Shown piece after piece: positions 52,174 to 60,808 of a DNA stretch of 64,000 bases. Within the stretch, counting starts at the first letter, position 1, and every line of letters begins with the position of its first letter. Source of the DNA: Pseudomonadales bacterium (GTDB taxonomy: Bacteria; Pseudomonadota; Gammaproteobacteria; Pseudomonadales; Halieaceae). Location of the stretch: positions 62,001 through 126,000 of the forward strand of contig JACKNU010000001.1 of the NCBI GenBank assembly GCA_024234675.1, written 5' to 3'. The notes below the pieces were generated by a model. That model made no database searches. It saw only the letters and a program-made list of their open reading frames with translations, and had not been told where the DNA came from. The position numbers and the translations under genes were made by a program.

Positions 52174-52442
52174 AGGGCACCTCTGATCAATTCGGTAATG
52201 CCTCAGCGGAGCCTCTGGCGCACTTTGGCAAGGCGCACCGCGAAGGTCAAGGCTGGTTGTCCTTGACGAGTGGTGCAACGCAGTCCAAAGGGCGCCAGAG
52301 GCCCGCCCTGCGGGGCTTCGCGTCGAGACTGCCCGCTGCGTTGCAGCCGTTTGAAAGGCAACCAGCCTTCCTGCACGACTGCGCCTTGCTGGCAGTCTCG
52401 ACGCAAAGCCTGAGGCATCACCGAATTGATCAGAGGTGCCCT
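52174..52442. mobile_element. MITE-like element with 33-bp terminal inverted repeats
   Basis: Positions 52174-52206 and 52410-52442 are inverted repeats identical at 32 of 33 positions, starting AGGGCACCTCTGATC. The 203-bp interior is itself partly palindromic (GCAAGGCGCA, AAGGCTGGTTG and TGCAACGCAG recur in inverted order), so the whole element can fold into one long hairpin. It has no gene. If the ends are drawn at GGCACC, the flanks are CTAG on the left and CTGG on the right, close to a 4-bp CTAR target duplication as made by some IS5-family elements. No transposase with matching ends is in the window. Confidence 0.82.
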
Positions 52443-52529
52443 GGAGGGAATGCCGCCAGTATTCAACGGCGGCCATCTTTCCGCCGCGGTGTTATGCTCT
52501 GGAAAAGTGGATTATTGAGGAACGAGCCC
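52443..52529. other. Short leader before the CMD-family gene
   Basis: Between the MITE-like element and the next start codon. Contains TTGAGGAACG as ribosome-binding region. I see no convincing promoter. Confidence 0.4.
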
Positions 52530-53042
52530 ATGACCCAGCCGCGTATTCCCATGGTGGATCCAGACAGTCTGGAGCCGCGCTTTGGCAACCTGCACATCGC
52601 GCGCACGATAGCGCAGAACCCCGGGTTGCTGGCGGCCTGGGGAGGCTTTGCGACCTATATTCTCGGCCCCGAGCTCTCGATCCCGCCCCGGGAGCGGGAG
52701 CTGGCGATATTGCGCGTGGGCTGGAACCACCAGGCCAGCTATGAGTGGAGTCACCATGTCGCCATCGCCCAGGGCCTGGGCATGGCGGACGAGGATATCC
52801 TGGCGGTGCAGGAGGGGCCGGGCTCTGCGCACTGGGGCGAGCGCGACGCGCTGATCCTGCAGGCCGCGGACGACCTGTGGGCGCAGAGGGAGATATCCGC
52901 CGCGACCTGGGACGGCTTGAAACAGTTCTACTCGGACCGGCAAATGCTGGACCTGTTGTTCACCCTGGGCCAGTACACCATGGTGTCCATGGTGCTCAAC
53001 AGCACCAAGGTACAACTCGAGGAAGGCTTCGAGGGCCTGTAG
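52530..53042 (+). CDS. Carboxymuconolactone decarboxylase family protein
   Basis: Protein of 170 residues of the CMD/AhpD-like fold. PRERELAILRVGWNHQASYEWSHHVAIAQGLGM resembles the family core, but the CxxC of peroxidase-type members is replaced by ASYEWSHH, so it is not an AhpD-like thiol enzyme. VILQAADDLWAQREIS-type segments and the C-terminal LFTLGQYTMVSMVLNS complete the domain. The ATG at 52530 follows TGAGGAACG. It is 37 bases upstream of the AGPS-like gene and may belong to that operon. Confidence 0.85.
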   Translation: MTQPRIPMVDPDSLEPRFGNLHIARTIAQNPGLLAAWGGFATYILGPELSIPPRERELAILRVGWNHQASYEWSHHVAIAQGLGMADEDILAVQEGPGSAHWGERDALILQAADDLWAQREISAATWDGLKQFYSDRQMLDLLFTLGQYTMVSMVLNSTKVQLEEGFEGL

Positions 53043-53079
53043 GTGGCCCGGCATGCAGCACTGAAAGGGAGCACGCGCG

Positions 53080-54693
53080 ATGCGTCGTTGGAATGGTTGG
53101 GGCGATGACAGTAACAGTTACCCGGTAAAGCCCGCCGCCAGGGAGTTTATAGAGCGCATGCTGGGGCCGGGCACCAGCCTGCCCGAGGCCTCCCTGGACC
53201 GGGTGCTGTCCGTGGTGCCGCCCTCGCGCCTGCCGGAACACCCGCTGGTCAATGCCTCCGCGCTGGAGCGGGTGCGCCACGCCCGGGGCCAGAGCCTGCC
53301 GGACTGGCTGGCGATGCGCAGCGGTGAGTTCGGCGTGTTCCCGGACGGGGTCGCCTTTCCCGCTAGCGCCGCTGAGGTACGCGAGCTGCTGGCCTATGCC
53401 CGCCAGCACCAGGTACTGGTCATTCCCTACGGCGGGGGTACCTCGGTGGTGGGGCATATCACGCCGGCCCCCGGTGAGCGGTCGGTGTTAACGGTGGACA
53501 TGGGCCGCATGAACCAGTTGCTGGACCTCGACGAGGAGAGCCTGCTGGCGACCTTTGGCGCGGGGGTGGCGGGGCCGGAGCTGGAGGCCCAGCTGCGGGC
53601 CCGGGGCTACACCCTGGGACACTTTCCCCAGTCGTTCGAATTGTCCACCCTGGGCGGCTGGGTGGCCAGCCGCTCCAGCGGGCAGCAGTCCATGCGCTAT
53701 GGCCGCATCGAGCAGCTGTTTGCCGGCGGCAACATGGAAACCCCCCTTGGCACCCTGCGGATACCGACGTTTCCCGCCTCTTCCGCCGGACCCGACCTGC
53801 GGGAAATGGTGCTGGGCTCCGAGGGGCGCATGGGGATCCTGACCGAGGTGAAGGTCAGGGTGCTGCCCCTGCCGGAGCACGAGTCCTTCCACGTGGCCTT
53901 TCTCCCGGATTGGGGCAGCGCCCGCGACACGGTGCGCGAGATCGTGCAGAGCAAACAGCAGCTGTCCATGCTGCGCTTGAGCAGCGCGGTGGAAACGGCC
54001 ACCCAGCTGGTGCTGGCCGGTCACCCGAAACTGGTGGGCGCACTGGAGAAATACCTGACCTGGCGGGGCGTGGGGGCGGGCAAATGCATGCTCACCTATG
54101 GCGTGACCGGCGGTCGGGACCAGTGCCGTTCGGCGCTGCGGCGCACCAACCGCATGATTCGCAGCGCGGGCGGCGTCACTACCGGCACGGCCCTGGGCAA
54201 GAAGTGGCAGCACGGCCGCTTTCGCACGCCCTACTTGCGCGAGACCCTGTGGCAACTGGGGTACGTCGTCGATACCCTGGAAACCGCCACCGACTGGCCC
54301 AATGTCGACCGCATGATGGCGACCATGGAGGGCACCCTGCGCGAGGCGGCCGGCGACACGCCGCTGCACCTGTTTACCCACCTGTCCCACCTTTATCCGC
54401 AGGGCTCCAGCATCTACACCACTTACCTGTTCCCCATGGCGGGCAGCTACCAGCAAACCCTGGAGTGCTGGCAGCGGCTCAAGAGCGAGACCTCCCGGGC
54501 CATCGTCGCCGCGGGCGGCACCATCAGCCACCAGCACGGGGTGGGCAGCGACCACGCCCCCTACATGCTGTCGGAAAAAGGCGCGCTCGCGGTCGGCGCG
54601 ATAAGCCGGTTGTGTACCTACTTCGATCCCCGGCAGCAGATGAATATCGGCAAGCTGCTGCCCGCCGATGCGGCGGGCGGGGACGCGGGATGA
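53080..54693 (+). CDS. FAD-linked oxidase, alkyldihydroxyacetonephosphate synthase-like
   Basis: Vanillyl-alcohol-oxidase-type flavoprotein of 537 residues. VIPYGGGTSVVGHI is the FAD pyrophosphate loop, and HFPQSFELSTLGGWVASRSSGQQSMRYGRIEQL is characteristic of alkylglycerone-phosphate synthases. The active-site loop reads TISHQHGVGSDHAPYM; animal AGPS has three consecutive His at HQH. AGPS swaps the acyl chain of acyl-DHAP for a fatty alcohol to make ether lipids, but bacterial relatives may have other substrates. AAAGGGAG precedes the ATG. Its stop overlaps the next start as ATGA. Confidence 0.88.
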   Translation: MRRWNGWGDDSNSYPVKPAAREFIERMLGPGTSLPEASLDRVLSVVPPSRLPEHPLVNASALERVRHARGQSLPDWLAMRSGEFGVFPDGVAFPASAAEVRELLAYARQHQVLVIPYGGGTSVVGHITPAPGERSVLTVDMGRMNQLLDLDEESLLATFGAGVAGPELEAQLRARGYTLGHFPQSFELSTLGGWVASRSSGQQSMRYGRIEQLFAGGNMETPLGTLRIPTFPASSAGPDLREMVLGSEGRMGILTEVKVRVLPLPEHESFHVAFLPDWGSARDTVREIVQSKQQLSMLRLSSAVETATQLVLAGHPKLVGALEKYLTWRGVGAGKCMLTYGVTGGRDQCRSALRRTNRMIRSAGGVTTGTALGKKWQHGRFRTPYLRETLWQLGYVVDTLETATDWPNVDRMMATMEGTLREAAGDTPLHLFTHLSHLYPQGSSIYTTYLFPMAGSYQQTLECWQRLKSETSRAIVAAGGTISHQHGVGSDHAPYMLSEKGALAVGAISRLCTYFDPRQQMNIGKLLPADAAGGDAG

Positions 54694-56297
54694 GCATGCT
54701 GGGAGACCAGGCGTCGCGCCGGCGGCTGTGGCAGCAACTGCTGGCGCAGCAGGGCGAGACCCACTGGGATATGGTAGTGGTGGGCGGCGGTATCGTGGGT
54801 GCCGGGGTGCTGCGCGAAGCGGCCAGGCTGAACCTCAAGGTGCTGCTGCTGGAGCGCCAGGATTTTTCCTGGGGCACTTCCAGCCGCTCCTCGAAAATGG
54901 TGCACGGTGGCCTGCGCTACATCGCCAGCGGCGACTTCAGGATTACCCGTGAATCGGTGGTGGAGCGCGAGCGCCTGCTGCGGGAGGCCGCCGGCCTGGT
55001 GACGCCGCTGCCCTACCTGTTTACCAGCCGCAAGGGTCAGTTTCCCGGTCGCTGGTCCTTTACCGCGCTGTTGAATATCTACGACTTCTTTGCCGGGCGG
55101 CGGGATCATCGTTTCCTGGCCCCCGACCAGCTCGAGCTGCAGGCGCCACACCTGCAGGCGGAAGGACTCAAGGGTGCCTGCCAGTATACCGACGCGACCA
55201 CCGACGATTCGCGCCTGGTACTGCGAATCCTGGATGAGGCGGTCAGCGCAGACGGTGTCGAGCTGCTCAATTATGTGGCCGTGGAGACCCTGCTGGAGGA
55301 GGCGGGCCAGGTGGCGGGCGTGCGCGCTCGCGATGTGCTCAGCGACGCCAGCGTCGACATCCGCGCCAGGGTGGTGGTCAATGCCACCGGGGCATGGGCC
55401 GACCGGTTGCGCCAGCAGGTCGGGGGTGAAAACCATATCCGTCCCCTGCGCGGCAGCCACCTGGTGTTTCCCTATCACTGCCTGCCGGTGTCGCAGGCCG
55501 TGACCGTGTTGCACCCCGCGGACCGGCGCCCGGTATTCATTTTTCCCTGGGAGGGGGCCACGGTGGTCGGCACCACTGACCTGGACCACCGTGAAGACCT
55601 CGACCGGGAGGCCGCCATCACCCGGGAGGAAACCGATTACCTGTTGCGTCTGGTACACCAGCAGTTCCCCGGTCTCGCCGTCACGGAAGCCGACGTGCTC
55701 TCCACCTGGTCGGGTGTCCGGCCCGTGGTCAGTTCCGGCAAGCTGGACCCGTCGGCGGAACGCCGCGACCACAGTGTGTGGCGGGACAGGGGACTGGTGT
55801 CGGTGGCCGGGGGCAAGCTCACCACTTTCCGCGCCATCGCCCTGGACGTGCTGGCTGCTGCGGCGGACCACCTGCCCATGGCGGGCCTGGACAAGGACCT
55901 CGACCAGCCGATATTTGCCCCCGTGGCCGGTGCGGAGAAGCGCCTTGCGCCACTGCTGGCGGCGGACCAGCGGCGGCGTTTGCTGGGGCGCTACGGCGCC
56001 GCTATCGTCCCCTGGGTGCTGGCGGAGCAGGCGGCCAACCTGGAGACCATAACAGGCACCCGCACCCTGTGGACGGAGTTGCGCTGGGCCGCCTCCCGTG
56101 AGGCCGTGTGCCATCTGGACGACCTGCTGCTGCGCCGCACCCGCATCGGCCTGCTGGTGAAAGACGGCGCCCTGCAGCACATCGACAGGGTGCGCGAACT
56201 GGTGCAGCCCCTGCTGGCCTGGGACGACGCTCGCTGGGCCCTGGAAGTGGATCGCTACCGCGGCATCTGCCGGGATTTCTACAGCCTGCCCGCATGA
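54690..56297 (+). CDS. FAD-dependent glycerol-3-phosphate dehydrogenase-like protein
   Basis: Flavoprotein of 535 residues. VVVGGGIVGAGVLREAA is the N-terminal FAD motif, and FSWGTSSRSSKMVHGGLRYIASGDF is the signature of aerobic glycerol-3-phosphate dehydrogenases (GlpD). GVRPVVSSGK and VAGGKLTTFR follow. It would pass electrons to quinone while making dihydroxyacetone phosphate. It is not flanked by the usual glpF/glpK/glpR; instead it overlaps an AGPS-like gene and an FGGY kinase gene by 4 bases each. Whether it is the housekeeping GlpD or a specialised paralogue is open. Confidence 0.9.
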   Translation: MSMLGDQASRRRLWQQLLAQQGETHWDMVVVGGGIVGAGVLREAARLNLKVLLLERQDFSWGTSSRSSKMVHGGLRYIASGDFRITRESVVERERLLREAAGLVTPLPYLFTSRKGQFPGRWSFTALLNIYDFFAGRRDHRFLAPDQLELQAPHLQAEGLKGACQYTDATTDDSRLVLRILDEAVSADGVELLNYVAVETLLEEAGQVAGVRARDVLSDASVDIRARVVVNATGAWADRLRQQVGGENHIRPLRGSHLVFPYHCLPVSQAVTVLHPADRRPVFIFPWEGATVVGTTDLDHREDLDREAAITREETDYLLRLVHQQFPGLAVTEADVLSTWSGVRPVVSSGKLDPSAERRDHSVWRDRGLVSVAGGKLTTFRAIALDVLAAAADHLPMAGLDKDLDQPIFAPVAGAEKRLAPLLAADQRRRLLGRYGAAIVPWVLAEQAANLETITGTRTLWTELRWAASREAVCHLDDLLLRRTRIGLLVKDGALQHIDRVRELVQPLLAWDDARWALEVDRYRGICRDFYSLPA

Positions 56298-57862
56298 AAA
56301 ACGCCGACCAGGACCTGTTACTGGCCATCGACAACGGTACCCAGAGCGTGCGCGCGCTGTTGTTTGACCTGCAGGGCAATATCCTCGCCAAGTCCCGGGT
56401 GGAACTGGAGCCCTATCGGGCGTCCCACCCCGGGTGGGCGGAGCAGGATGTGGAATACTACTGGCGGGGCGTCTGCAATGCCTGCCAGCAGCTCTGGCTC
56501 GAGATCGGCGACGACAGGCAGCGTATCGCCGGCATGGCGCTGACCACCCAGCGGGCTACAGTGGTCAACCTGGATGCCAGCGGTGAACCCCTGCGCCCCG
56601 CCATCACCTGGCTGGACCAGCGGCGGGCACCGGAGCTGCCCCCGGTTGGCTACGGCTGGGACGCGCTGTTCAAGCTGGTAGGGCAGGCGGGCATGGTGCG
56701 CTACTTTCGTCGCGAAGCCGAGAGCAACTGGATCCGCCTGCAACAACCCGATATCTGGGCCAGAACCCACAAGTACCTGCTGCTGTCGGGCTACCTCAGT
56801 TACAAATTGTGCGGCCAGTACGTGGATTCCAGTGGCTGCCAGGTCGGCTATATCCCTTTCGACTACCGCCATCAGCGCTGGGCGACCCGCCTGAGTTGGA
56901 AATGGCCGGCGACGGGCATCGGGCCGGCGCAGTTGCCGGCGCTGTGCCCGCCCGGCTCGCTGCTGGGGCGGGTCAGCCAGCAGGCGGCGCGGGAAACAGG
57001 CCTGCCCGCCGGCCTGCCTATCATCGCCGCGGCCGCGGACAAGGCCTGCGAGATTATCGGTTCCGGCTGCCTGGGCCCTGAGGTGGGCGCCATCAGCTAC
57101 GGCACCACGGCCACGGTCAATACCACCAGCGGCAAGTATCTGGAGGCGATTCCCCGGCTGCCGGCCTACCCCGCCGCCATCCCGGGGGCCTATTGCACCG
57201 AGATCCAGGTATTTCGCGGTTTCTGGATGGTGAACTGGTTCAAGCAGCAGTTCGGCACGCCCGAGGTGGAGGAGGCCAGGCGTATTGGCGTTGCGCCCGA
57301 GGTGCTGTTCGACCGGCTGCTGGAGGGCATACCCGCCGGGTCCATGGGACTGGTGCTGCAACCCTACTGGACGCCGGGGGTCAAGGTGCCGGCGCCCGAA
57401 GCCAAGGGCGCCATCGTCGGCTTCGGCGACGTGCACACCCGGGGGCATATCTACCGGGCCATCCTGGAGGGGCTGGCCTATGCCCTGCGGGAGGGCGCCG
57501 AGCGCATCGAAAAGCGTTCCGGAGCCCGTATCACCAGCCTGCGGGTGTCGGGTGGCGGCTCCCAGAGCGACCGGGTGATGCAGGTTACCGCCGATGTGTT
57601 CGGCCTGCCGGCGGAGCGCCCTCATACCTACGAGACCTCAGGCCTGGGGGCGGCTATCGATGCCGCGGTGGGCCTGGGTTGCTACCCGGATTTCGCCACC
57701 GCCGTCGCCAATATGACCCGCCCCGGCCGGCGGTTTGAGCCCGACCCGGCCAACCGCGCGCTCTACGAGCAACTCTACCAACAGGTCTACCGCAAAATGT
57801 ACGGCCGCCTGTCGCCGCTGTACCAGGCCATCCAGCGCATTACCGGCTACCCCGCCCCCTGA
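56294..57862 (+). CDS. FGGY-family carbohydrate kinase
   Basis: Kinase of 522 residues. LAIDNGTQSVRALLFDLQGNIL is the N-terminal phosphate loop, GMALTTQRATVVNLDASG and ITWLDQRRA follow, and the C-terminal half has ISYGTTATVNTT and RVSGGGSQSDRVMQVTADVFG. Glycerol kinase itself has DQGTTSSR at the start and a different middle, so this is a separate subgroup of unknown substrate. The ATG overlaps the stop of the GlpD-like gene, so its product and that enzyme are probably made together. A polyol or glycerol-like substrate is the simplest guess. Confidence 0.9.
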   Translation: MKNADQDLLLAIDNGTQSVRALLFDLQGNILAKSRVELEPYRASHPGWAEQDVEYYWRGVCNACQQLWLEIGDDRQRIAGMALTTQRATVVNLDASGEPLRPAITWLDQRRAPELPPVGYGWDALFKLVGQAGMVRYFRREAESNWIRLQQPDIWARTHKYLLLSGYLSYKLCGQYVDSSGCQVGYIPFDYRHQRWATRLSWKWPATGIGPAQLPALCPPGSLLGRVSQQAARETGLPAGLPIIAAAADKACEIIGSGCLGPEVGAISYGTTATVNTTSGKYLEAIPRLPAYPAAIPGAYCTEIQVFRGFWMVNWFKQQFGTPEVEEARRIGVAPEVLFDRLLEGIPAGSMGLVLQPYWTPGVKVPAPEAKGAIVGFGDVHTRGHIYRAILEGLAYALREGAERIEKRSGARITSLRVSGGGSQSDRVMQVTADVFGLPAERPHTYETSGLGAAIDAAVGLGCYPDFATAVANMTRPGRRFEPDPANRALYEQLYQQVYRKMYGRLSPLYQAIQRITGYPAP

Positions 57863-57896
57863 ACCGGCTCCGCATTGCGGCGTGGGTCGGCCCGCT

Positions 57897-59336
57897 TTAC
57901 AGCTTGAGCTTGATCATCAGCTTGTACAGGGCATTGAATACCTTGCCATAGGGCGGGTAGAGCAGCGGCAGGGCGGTGAAGCGGAACTGCGAAAATACCG
58001 GCCGCATCTTGCTGAACTCCACGAAGCCCTCGTGCCCGTGGTAGTGCCCCATGCCGCTGGCGCCGACGCCGCCGAAGGGCATATCGTGCTGGGCCACGTG
58101 AAATGAGCAGTCGTTGATGCTGACCCCGCCGGAGATCGTGTTCCTGATCACCCTGTCCTGCAGTTCCTTGTCGTTGCTGAACAGGTACAGGCCCAGCGGC
58201 CTGTCGTGGCGCTTGATATAAGCCAGCACCTCGTCGAGGTTGCGATAAGTTCGCACCGGCAGCAGTGGGCCGAAGATTTCCTCCTGCATGATGGTCATGT
58301 CATCGGTCACATCCAGCACCAGGTGCGGCGGCAGCAGGCGCGACTCGCTGTCCGGCGCACTGGCCGGGGCGAGGTTGACCACTTTGGCGCCCTTTGCTTG
58401 CGCATCTTCCAGGGTGGCGGTCAGGCGCGCATAGGAACTGGCATCGATAATGGAGGTGAACTGTCCGTTGCGGATATCGGGGTAGCGCTTCGCCATGATC
58501 TTGCGGGCGGCCTCCACAAAGGCTTCCAGTTTGCTCTCCGGCAGGTACAGGTAGTCGGGGGCCACGCAGGTCTGCCCGGCGTTCATAAACTTGGCAAACA
58601 GCATGCGGCTGGCGGCGGTTTCCAGGTCGAAATCCTCGGCGATGATGGTGGGGGATTTTCCCCCCAGTTCCAGGGTCACCGGCGTCAGGTGCTCGGCGGC
58701 GGACTTCATCACCGTGCGCCCGGTTTCCGCGGAGCCGGTGAAGATCACATGGTCGAAGGGCAGGGTGGTGAACTCGGAGCCCCGCACGCCGGGCAGGATC
58801 GCCACGGTGTCCTCGTTAAACTTCGCGCTCACCAGGCCGTGCAGGAGGTGACAGAGATTGCTGGAGTTGGCGGCCATTTTGACCATACAGCGGTTGCCCG
58901 CGGCCAGGGCGCTGGCCAGCGGACCCATCACCAGGAACAGGGGATAGTTCCAGGGCGCAACGATACCGACCACACCCTTGGGCTGGGGGATGACCTTGTT
59001 GCCGGCCCCGGCGAACCAGATGGAGACATCGCGTTTTTGCGGCTTCATCCACTTCTTGACGCGTTTGCGGCAGTACCTGAAACCGTCGATAGACAGGAAG
59101 ATTTCCAGCAGCTTGCTCTCCTGTACCGCGCGGTTGCCGAAGTCTTTCGATATGGCGGCGGCAATGGCATCCTGGTTGTCCACCAGGATCTGCTCGAGTT
59201 TGAGGAGGTTTTCCCGGCGCTCCTCGCAGCTGGGGAAGGGATTGTCGAAGTACGCCTGGCGCTGTTTCTGCAGGATGCGCTGCGCCTCGTTCCGGGTTTC
59301 TTCCGGAAATTGCATGATATTGACTGCCTGTGCCAT
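57897..59336 (-). CDS. Coniferyl-aldehyde-type aldehyde dehydrogenase (copy 2)
   Basis: Aldehyde dehydrogenase of 479 residues with the same plan as the gene at 46199-47641: GIVAPWNYPLFLVMGPLASALAAGN, LELGGKSP (Glu base) and MNAGQTCVAPDYLYL (catalytic Cys), ending in HVAQHDMPFGGVGASGMGHYHG. GGAGGTCGAC directly before the ATG at 59336 fixes the start; a longer reading is spurious. It is convergent with the FGGY kinase gene, 34 bases away, and divergent from a GST. Substrate unknown. Confidence 0.92.
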   Translation of the reverse strand: MAQAVNIMQFPEETRNEAQRILQKQRQAYFDNPFPSCEERRENLLKLEQILVDNQDAIAAAISKDFGNRAVQESKLLEIFLSIDGFRYCRKRVKKWMKPQKRDVSIWFAGAGNKVIPQPKGVVGIVAPWNYPLFLVMGPLASALAAGNRCMVKMAANSSNLCHLLHGLVSAKFNEDTVAILPGVRGSEFTTLPFDHVIFTGSAETGRTVMKSAAEHLTPVTLELGGKSPTIIAEDFDLETAASRMLFAKFMNAGQTCVAPDYLYLPESKLEAFVEAARKIMAKRYPDIRNGQFTSIIDASSYARLTATLEDAQAKGAKVVNLAPASAPDSESRLLPPHLVLDVTDDMTIMQEEIFGPLLPVRTYRNLDEVLAYIKRHDRPLGLYLFSNDKELQDRVIRNTISGGVSINDCSFHVAQHDMPFGGVGASGMGHYHGHEGFVEFSKMRPVFSQFRFTALPLLYPPYGKVFNALYKLMIKLKL

Positions 59337-59504
59337 GTCGACCTCCGCCTGGGCTGTGGTGGTGGGGCCATATCGCCGACCCCCTGGGGCAATGCCAGCC
59401 CCACTACAACGACCAGTATAGCAATTACAGCGCCACAGCCCCACAGCGCACCAACGCCCTGCCGGATGCCGCCTGTTGCCGGGTGTGCGGGGCCCACTGG
59501 CTGG

Positions 59505-59530
59505 CCATACTTCGCCGCCATACTTCGCCG
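59505..59530. repeat. Perfect 13-bp tandem repeat in the ALDH-GST divergent region
   Basis: CCATACTTCGCCG occurs twice head to tail, about 170 bases before the aldehyde dehydrogenase start and 96 bases before the GST start. It could be an operator or a small slippage product. The rest of the 289-base region shows no gene and no strong promoter. Confidence 0.8.
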
Positions 59531-59625
59531 CAGTTGCATTTTTATGCCGGAGGTCTATCTTTGTGGGCCTGCCCGGCGCCACTCGTTGCGCCCCCGGGCG
59601 CTTCCAATCAACCACAGGAATTTTC

Positions 59626-60288
59626 ATGTTGACACTTCATGGCTTCGCGTACTCGAACTACCACAACATGGTCAAGCACGCCCTGCTGCAAAAGGGCGTT
59701 CCCTTCGAGGAGCATGTCGTCTATCCCAATACCCCGGAGATGCTGGCGGTAAACCCCACCGGCAAGGTGCCGGCCATGACGACGGAGCAGGGCACCTGCC
59801 TGTCGGAGAGCAGTGTATTGCTGGATTACCTCGAGGATGCCTATCCCGACACGCCGCTCTACCCCGCCAACGCCGAGGCCAGGGCCCAGGTCAGGCAGTT
59901 GATGAAAGTGGCCGAGCTGTACCTGGAACTGCCCGCGCGACGCCTGTTGCCGGCCGCACTGGCGAAAATCGCAATAGCTGATTCCATCAAGGCCGAGGTG
60001 CGAACCGTGCTGGAAAGAGGCGTCAAGTCGGTGAGGGCGCTGGCCAAATTTGCCCCGTATCTGGCGGGGGATCAGCTGACCCTGGCGGATATCCACCTGC
60101 GCTACGCCCTGGCCATACCCAAGCTGGTGGGACCCTCCCAGTTGGACTTCGATGTCGTCGCCGCGGTGGATGGCCTGGCCCAGTGGGACGCGATGATGGC
60201 GGACTCGGACATCTCGCGCAAGATAGACGCGGACATGAGCGCCAACCTGCCGGACTTCATGGCGTACGTCGCCAGCGTCAGCAAGTGA
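59626..60288 (+). CDS. Glutathione S-transferase family protein
   Basis: Protein of 220 residues. The N-terminal thioredoxin-like domain reads LTLHGFAYSNYHNMVKHALLQKGVPFEEHVVYPN, with NPTGKVPAM and LSESSVLLDYLEDAYP as the glutathione-binding cis-Pro and Glu-Ser segments. The C-terminal half is helical with LTLADIHLRYA. The ATG at 59626 has CAGGAA upstream. Together with the SnoaL-like and DUF1254 genes it forms a plus-strand run; substrate unknown. Confidence 0.9.
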   Translation: MLTLHGFAYSNYHNMVKHALLQKGVPFEEHVVYPNTPEMLAVNPTGKVPAMTTEQGTCLSESSVLLDYLEDAYPDTPLYPANAEARAQVRQLMKVAELYLELPARRLLPAALAKIAIADSIKAEVRTVLERGVKSVRALAKFAPYLAGDQLTLADIHLRYALAIPKLVGPSQLDFDVVAAVDGLAQWDAMMADSDISRKIDADMSANLPDFMAYVASVSK

Positions 60289-60325
60289 GAGCGACCTGCC
60301 CGGCAGCCGGTGTGTACGTCCCGAT

Positions 60326-60745
60326 ATGAAGCCGCTGGACCTGGAAGACAGGCTGGACCTGCACGAGCTGGCGGCGCGCTACGGCGATATCATTGACGAT
60401 AGGGACTGGCAGGCGCTGGATCGCGTCTTCACCGAGGACGCGGTATTCGAGGTCATCGACCTGGTCTGCATGGAGGGCCTGGCCGAGATCAAGCGCTATA
60501 TGCACGACGAGGGCCGGCATCCACTGGCCCACCTGATCACCAATATCCATGTTGTCCAGGACGCGGATGACATCAGGCTGCGCAGCCGGGGAGTCTTCCC
60601 CATCAGTGCGCCAGGTGGTGGCCCCGGTCACCGGGTATTCCACGGTTCCTATTATGACCGGGTGGTAAAAACGCCGGCCGGCTGGCGCATAAAAGAGCGT
60701 ATTTTCTCCGCCGCCAGACTGCCTGGCGGATCACCCGGCAGCTGA
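60326..60745 (+). CDS. SnoaL-like/NTF2-fold protein
   Basis: Protein of 139 residues. LHELAARYGDIIDDRDWQALDRVFTEDAVFEV and HLITNIHVVQDADDIRLRSRG...YYDRVVKTPAGWRIKERIF match the SnoaL-like polyketide cyclase or nuclear transport factor 2 fold. Such proteins are small isomerases, dehydratases or binding proteins; function cannot be told. No strong ribosome-binding site precedes the ATG. Confidence 0.82.
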   Translation: MKPLDLEDRLDLHELAARYGDIIDDRDWQALDRVFTEDAVFEVIDLVCMEGLAEIKRYMHDEGRHPLAHLITNIHVVQDADDIRLRSRGVFPISAPGGGPGHRVFHGSYYDRVVKTPAGWRIKERIFSAARLPGGSPGS

Positions 60746-60808
60746 AGATTTAACCGTATCCAGCTTTGGTGCAGCTCAAGTGACAATGGTATTGAAGGGA
60801 GAATGACC

